Source: Coriaria nepalensis
Lineage: Eukaryota > Streptophyta > Magnoliopsida > Cucurbitales > Coriariaceae
Direction: 5' to 3'
NCBI GenBank assembly: GCA_027186245.1
Contig: CP114486.1
Span: forward strand, 2,542,001 to 2,606,000
Length of the DNA: 64,000 bases
A program made the translations under genes and the position numbers. Below the pieces are notes generated by a model. It had not been told where the DNA came from. It saw nothing but the letters and a program-made list of their open reading frames with translations, and made no database searches. Positions 59,481-64,000 of the stretch are shown one piece after another. The first letter of the stretch is position 1. The number at the start of each line of letters is the position of its first letter.

Positions 59481-60240
59481 CTATTATAACATTTACAATT
59501 GATTCATTGAAAGAAGCAATGTTCCGAGGCCGTTTTCATTTATCTTGCAACAAAATTTGTCCCTTTATTATGTACAAAGATCATTTATAGTTTGATTCAA
59601 TCCATCAATGAAGCATATGCTTCCGTTTAGCAGCTTTGATGCTTAATTTTCTAGTGGTCAGTACACGTAATAAAACATTGACAATTGAACATTTTATTAT
59701 TAATTATTTACCATTTACCTACCTCGACCCATAAATATACAAGCGAACGACTGCAGGGTCTGGTGAACGAATCCGTAATATAACCTGAAATATCTCACAT
59801 TATGAAGAAAAAGAGAAAACAACAATACAATTGTGATTTTTTTTTTTGACAGTCCAAGGGCATGTTTTACCCATCTAAGATTGAGATACTTACTCTATGG
59901 AAGTATCCAACTCCTCTCCATTACAAAAATATGCAACCCAGTGCACAACATGGGGACCATTAGTTCAAACATTGTATACTGAAACTTATGGTCCCCAATT
60001 TGGCACTGCACTCAGGTTTATTGCACTGTACTGTTTTGAAAGAGAGGAGTTGGATCCTACTTTCCATGGAGCAAACCCGAACAACAATCACACAGCCTAA
60101 ATATTACATCAGATTATCCCAGCAAATTTAACCATCCTTGAAACAACATATGAAAACATTTGATTCACTCAGAATACGAAAGGTCCATATAAATCAACAA
60201 TCAAATAACTCTATTGCAAAGATATGATGCCAGCATATCA
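59481..60240. other. Intergenic
   Basis: Holds the end of the COQ4 pseudogene and the 3' region of the SPIRAL1-like gene. A short plus-strand frame at 59897-60100 shows no recognisable family. Confidence 0.55.
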
Positions 60241-60772
60241 TCACTTTCCATCTCCACCAAAGAGGTAATTCAGAGAAGATCCACCACCTGGAGCAGCATG
60301 AACCTTAGTTGAGGGGCGATCCTACATTCCATAAAAAAGATACATCCATAAATTATGCATCCTACCATAATTATGAAGATGCATTACACATTATGAAGAC
60401 ACATTCATACATTATTATTGGCAATACGATATGATAACTAAATCAGTTATTAAGGGTGTGTTTCTATTATTTTAAGCACATAAATTAAATAGCAGAAGAT
60501 CGTGATCAAAACAATACCGTAAGGAAATTGCCTGCATTTTGTCCATCTGCTCTCATATAGTTGTTTGAAGTACTACTATGGATCCCAGCAGGAATCTGCT
60601 TGGTAACATCAACTGGTGGAGAAGCAGGTTTAGGAGCAGACACGGTATTCACAATCTCGGGCTCATTCCGAGGGACCTGAGCCTTAGGGGCAGCTGGTTC
60701 TGGAGACTCTCCACTCCCAAATAGATAGCCTAAGGAACTCTGTCCCCCACCACTGCTAACTCCACGACCCAT
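60241..60772 (-). CDS. SP1L: SPIRAL1-like microtubule-associated protein
   Basis: Two minus-strand exons (60772-60518 and 60321-60241) join in phase to 111 residues, normal for SPIRAL1/SP1L proteins. The N-terminal MGRGVSSGGGQSSLGYLFG and C-terminal PGGGSSLNYLFGGDGK contain the paired GGG-SSL-YLFG motifs that define the family and bind microtubules. The middle is proline- and alanine-rich with a conserved SNNYMRADGQNAGNFLT before the intron. The family controls cortical microtubule organisation and directional cell expansion. A spliced leader is likely: a donor near 61568 and an acceptor just before the ATG (GCAG/GGAGCATGG at about 60780) bound a 5' UTR intron. Position fits the SP1L2 gene in the recalled Arabidopsis interval. 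Confidence 0.95.
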
Positions 60773-60783
60773 GCTCCCTGCTA

Positions 60784-61568
60784 ATCATTCAGCCAAATGA
60801 GTCACGAGTAGATAGAATGTAAATGAAGAAAATAGTTACGGAAAGATGTTTCAAGCACATACTGCCAACTCTAGATGCCAAATAGGAAATATGATGGAAC
60901 AAAATAGATAGATCTTATTTTCCTAGGAAAAATTATAACTTCTGCAGCACCACTTTCTTGATTTGCAGAGTAAATAAATTTCAAAAGTAATAGCATAACC
61001 AGCACCAATAGCTTGACCATAGTAAGCTATTTTCAAGTATATAGGAGGCTCATTGCTAGTCTTTTAAGTACATGAATCCAAATAACCTTCTTTTCATTCA
61101 ATAATTCACTGTTACTTTCAATTAGAAAAACGTTTCTCGGTTGTTGCTGAAAAAACAAAGGAGAAATGCATGTACAAGTTCTGTTAAAGAGATCATTGGC
61201 ATTTGAGAGTAAGTACAAATAAAGTAAATGCATCGAAAACGAAGCAAGCTTCAAAGCTGGAGACAAAAACCCTACTAGACTCAAAACAAGGGAATCCTTC
61301 ATATAAAATAAAACACTTCATAAAGCAAAATTAAATTAGATCTAAGTACGAATCATAGAAAATGTGCAGAAATAACCTAATTATCAACCACGAAATGAAC
61401 CGATCACAGAAAAAAAAAACATCCGATTCATCTTTCCAAGACCCAAAAAAAAAAAAAAAAACGCAGCAAAAAGAAGTACTATATGCAGTGTAAACCTATG
61501 ACACGAAATTTCAGATCAGAGTTGAGAAGGCGAATATCTAGTGCTGAGTATAGAGTTTAGAACAGTAC
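60784..61568 (-). other. Probable 5' UTR intron of SPIRAL1-like gene
   Basis: A minus-strand CGAG/GTACTG donor near 61568 and a TTAGCAG acceptor near 60784 enclose AT-rich sequence with no convincing coding region. The leader exon would lie at about 61569-61690. Confidence 0.5.
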
Positions 61569-61699
61569 CTCGTTGCCCTGGATCGGATCTGGAACGAAGC
61601 TGTGAAGAAGATAGATAGAGTCGAGTAGTAACTGAGCAAAGGGCGAGAGGGACAGTGAGACGTATCTATGGCTTTGGCCTTTGCTTTGAATTTGTTTTT

Positions 61700-63000
61700 G
61701 TTTTCCTCCACAGCACAAATGGGGGAAGTGGGGTTGGATTTGTAAAATATATAAACTCTTTATGGAATTATATATTTCTTATCTGTCATTACCGTCGGTT
61801 TCTATCATTTATATAATAAATTAAGATTTGGACTACCTTTTTCTTTTTTTTCCTTTATTTATTTATTTATTTATTTATTTATTATTAAATAAAATATATG
61901 ATAAATATAAATTATATATATCAAATTTTATTATAATTTAATTTTTATTTATTATATCAATTTTTAAAATTTAAATTTATAATTATAATAAATTCAATGT
62001 CATGAAAATATAAAAATTCTTCATGAGACAATTTCATATGATATATTTAGTTTGATTTTATGAAAGAATGAAAATAAAAATAAAAATAAAGATTTTCTTA
62101 TATATATTTAATTATATAAATAATAAATATAAATATTCGAATAAATATTTTCTTATATAGATTCCATTCTTTATTAAATTATGTGTTTGATTTGATTACT
62201 TGAAAATTTTGATATTAAATTAAATTACTTAAATATTATAATAAAAATTTTAAAATATATAAAATATTTTATATAAATAAATAATTAAATTAATTTTTAT
62301 AAAAAAAAATACAAAAAAAATTAAAAAATAACTTTATTATTAAAGTAAAAATAAAATTATTTTTATTATATTATTTATTTAAACTATTAAAACAGAATAA
62401 AATATTTTATCTTTCTATTCTCATCCAAAATATGAAACCAAACATATATCCTTATATTTACACTTTCTTAATAGAGCAACTGGAAAATCCATATCATCCA
62501 ATGTCGTATCTGTTCCGGACTACGTGTCGGATCATAATTAGCTCAATAGAGTTCTCATTCTGTGATGATACTATCTAACTGCAGCGTCAGATACAGCAAA
62601 TGCTAGGCTGGACCCAACTTTTAACTTCACCGCACGATTTAAAATTAAAATTTTTAAATAAATTAAATTATTTTATTTTATTTTAAAAAAATTAGGGCTA
62701 ATATGCCACAAAAATAACTAGTGGAAAAAACTTGAAAATAATAGCACAGTGCGCGCGCGTAGTACTACCTCCCTGACGCGCACAAGATTAAGCGGCATGC
62801 CTACTAAACATAGACATCAATCAAGATCACAAATCACGACCGTACAATCGCGGGCCACGCACCGGTAATCTCAACCCTTAATCACTATCTTTACTAGGAT
62901 CTACGGCTGATGATTCATAAAAAAACTGTCCCACTTTCCAAAAATATGCATATTTTGAACAGTCCACATAGATTGCGAGAATTCCCTATTTCCTCCAATC
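61700..63000. other. Divergent intergenic region
   Basis: Lies between two head-to-head genes. Mostly AT-rich, with a TTTA array near 61855-61885. A GCGCGCGC run at 62752-62760 and a more GC-balanced stretch at 62740-62900 stand out but show no coding sense. Confidence 0.55.
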
Positions 63001-63002
63001 CC

Positions 63003-63136
63003 TATAAATCACACTGCACCAAGGCTGTTCTTTCTCTACTGCTTTTTAGTTGTTTCTAACGCCGTCGTTTCAGAGCCAACAACGCTCGGCATCTCTCCGT
63101 GTGTCTCTCAGGGAGACTCTGAATCCTCCGAACTAG
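63003..63136 (+). promoter_or_regulatory. Core promoter and leader exon of G3BP-like gene
   Basis: A TATAAAT box at 63003-63009 is followed by a pyrimidine-rich leader. The leader exon ends at CTAG/GTACCA (63136/63137). The 5' UTR intron runs to the GATGCAG acceptor at 63644. Confidence 0.65.
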
Positions 63137-63646
63137 GTACCAATTTTATTTTATTTTTTATTATTACACAATTGGATCATAGTTTCTTTCTGATCTGTTC
63201 TTATGCTTTGATTGATTTAGGTTAGAATTTTTTTTTTAAATATACAAAATTCTCTACTTTTCGTTTTTAGTTTTGTTGTAGATCTGGAGTTTTGATGCGT
63301 TAGGGCTTGGTTTTTTTAGATCTGAAACTCATTCTGTCCGATAAATATTTGATCTTGGTTTATTTGATTGCAATGCTGCTTTCGACAATGCTAAATTTGT
63401 ATTTTTTGGTTTCTGTATTGCGAGGGATTCATTCCGTTTAACGACTGTGAATAACTTCTTTTATTTTTTTCGGTGTATGGACTAGGGTTACGTAGTTGAT
63501 TCATATTTTCTCCTTTGTTTATTTTGTACAGTTTCTGTTGATGAATTCTATGGGTGTAGCTTATAAATAGATTTTGTAATGCCAAAAATATGTTCTTTTT
63601 TTCTTAAAATTGTTTTTTTATCGGGTGTTCTTGAATTGATGCAGTG

Positions 63647-63823
63647 ATGGCGACTCAGACTGAGGGTTCACCTGCCGCACAGATAGTGGGAAATGCCTTT
63701 GTGCAGCAGTATTATAGTATTCTTCATCAGTCACCTGAAGATGTTCACAAATTCTATCAGGAGTCAAGCATGTTAGGTCGACCGGGACCTGATGGGGTGT
63801 TGACATCGGTGACCACGATGCAA
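63647..63823 (+). CDS. G3BP-like NTF2-domain RNA-binding protein, first coding exon
   Basis: The first coding exon (59 codons) of a gene cut by the window edge. It reads MATQTEGSPAAQIVGNAFVQQYY, then ILHQSPEDVHKFYQESSMLGRPGPDG, the start of an NTF2-like domain as found in plant G3BP-like proteins (NTF2 domain plus C-terminal RRM), which take part in stress granules and virus or stress responses. It ends at a CAA/GTATGT donor, and no further exon is reached in the remaining 177 bp. The start follows a 5' UTR intron by two bases. Confidence 0.88.
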
Positions 63824-64000
63824 GTATGTTTAAACTTTGTGAGATGGTTGACAATGAATTAATGCTGATCTCTGTTTGTTCAGCTCTTTTTGCTTATTGT
63901 GTACTCTAAATCTAAAGTCTTAATATTTGATGTTATGTGTTGCATGTCTTTTTTCCTTAAGTGTATCCATCAATTGAAATTTGGAAAGAATTGGTTGTAG

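Overview
The window is AT-rich nuclear DNA from a flowering plant, almost certainly a core eudicot. The evidence is GT-AG introns with plant-style T-rich tracts, long AT microsatellites, a Ty1/Copia retrotransposon remnant, and plant-only families: an APETALA1-type MADS-box gene, a miR156-targeted SBP-box gene, CYP78A, BIG GRAIN 1-like, SPIRAL1-like and DUF620. Nothing prokaryotic, viral or organellar was seen. Exon boundaries below were placed by hand from splice signals and reading-frame phase.

Layout. 1-3.6 kb: intergenic sequence with weak minus-strand exons of an unrecognised gene. 3.7-8.1 kb: an intact intronless cytosolic sulfotransferase gene and a broken second copy, separated by an inverted, decayed Copia fragment. 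11.3-13.7 kb: a seven-coding-exon ACT-repeat (ACR4-type) gene. 15.6 kb: a small unrecognised protein gene. 16.2-18.8 kb: two overlapping-origin CYP72-clan P450 pseudogenes (minus). 19.2-19.6 kb: a truncated universal stress protein gene (minus), divergent from a small RING-H2 gene at 20.3-21.5 kb. 22.25-25.5 kb: a complete eight-exon AP1/SQUAMOSA gene (minus). 25.5-33.8 kb: gene-free, with a local duplication and a candidate hAT-like non-autonomous transposon. 33.8 kb: BIG GRAIN 1-like. 38.9-40.3 kb: SPL6-type SBP-box gene with a miR156 site. 40.9 kb: degenerate tRNA-Asp. 41.5-43.2 kb: reversibly glycosylated polypeptide / UDP-arabinopyranose mutase (minus). 44.6 kb: cytochrome b5 fragment. 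45.35-46.07 kb: RRM protein of the AtE1/PPIE-like type. 46.8-47.6 kb: unrecognised multi-exon gene or remnant (minus). 50.1-51.8 kb: CYP78A P450 (minus). 56.0-57.4 kb: DUF620 gene (minus). 58.5-59.5 kb: COQ4 pseudogene. 60.2-60.8 kb: SPIRAL1-like (minus). 63.6 kb to the end: first coding exon of a G3BP-like NTF2/RRM gene, cut by the window edge.

The genes do not form one pathway. The order ACR4-type, USP, AP1, BIG GRAIN 1-like, SPL6, SPIRAL1-like, NTF2-RRM resembles, from memory, the Arabidopsis At1g69040-At1g69250 interval, and the AtE1-like/CYP78A pair resembles At1g13690/At1g13710. That suggests an ancestral eudicot block. AP1 and SPL6 are both linked to the floral transition (miR156-SPL module upstream of AP1-type genes), but only their proximity is seen here. 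I found no convincing previously undescribed system. The most useful leads are the missing AP1 C-terminal CaaX box, two GC-AG introns, an upstream ORF in the ACR gene leader, the unrecognised minus-strand gene at 46.8-47.6 kb, and the element at 27.36-28.20 kb.
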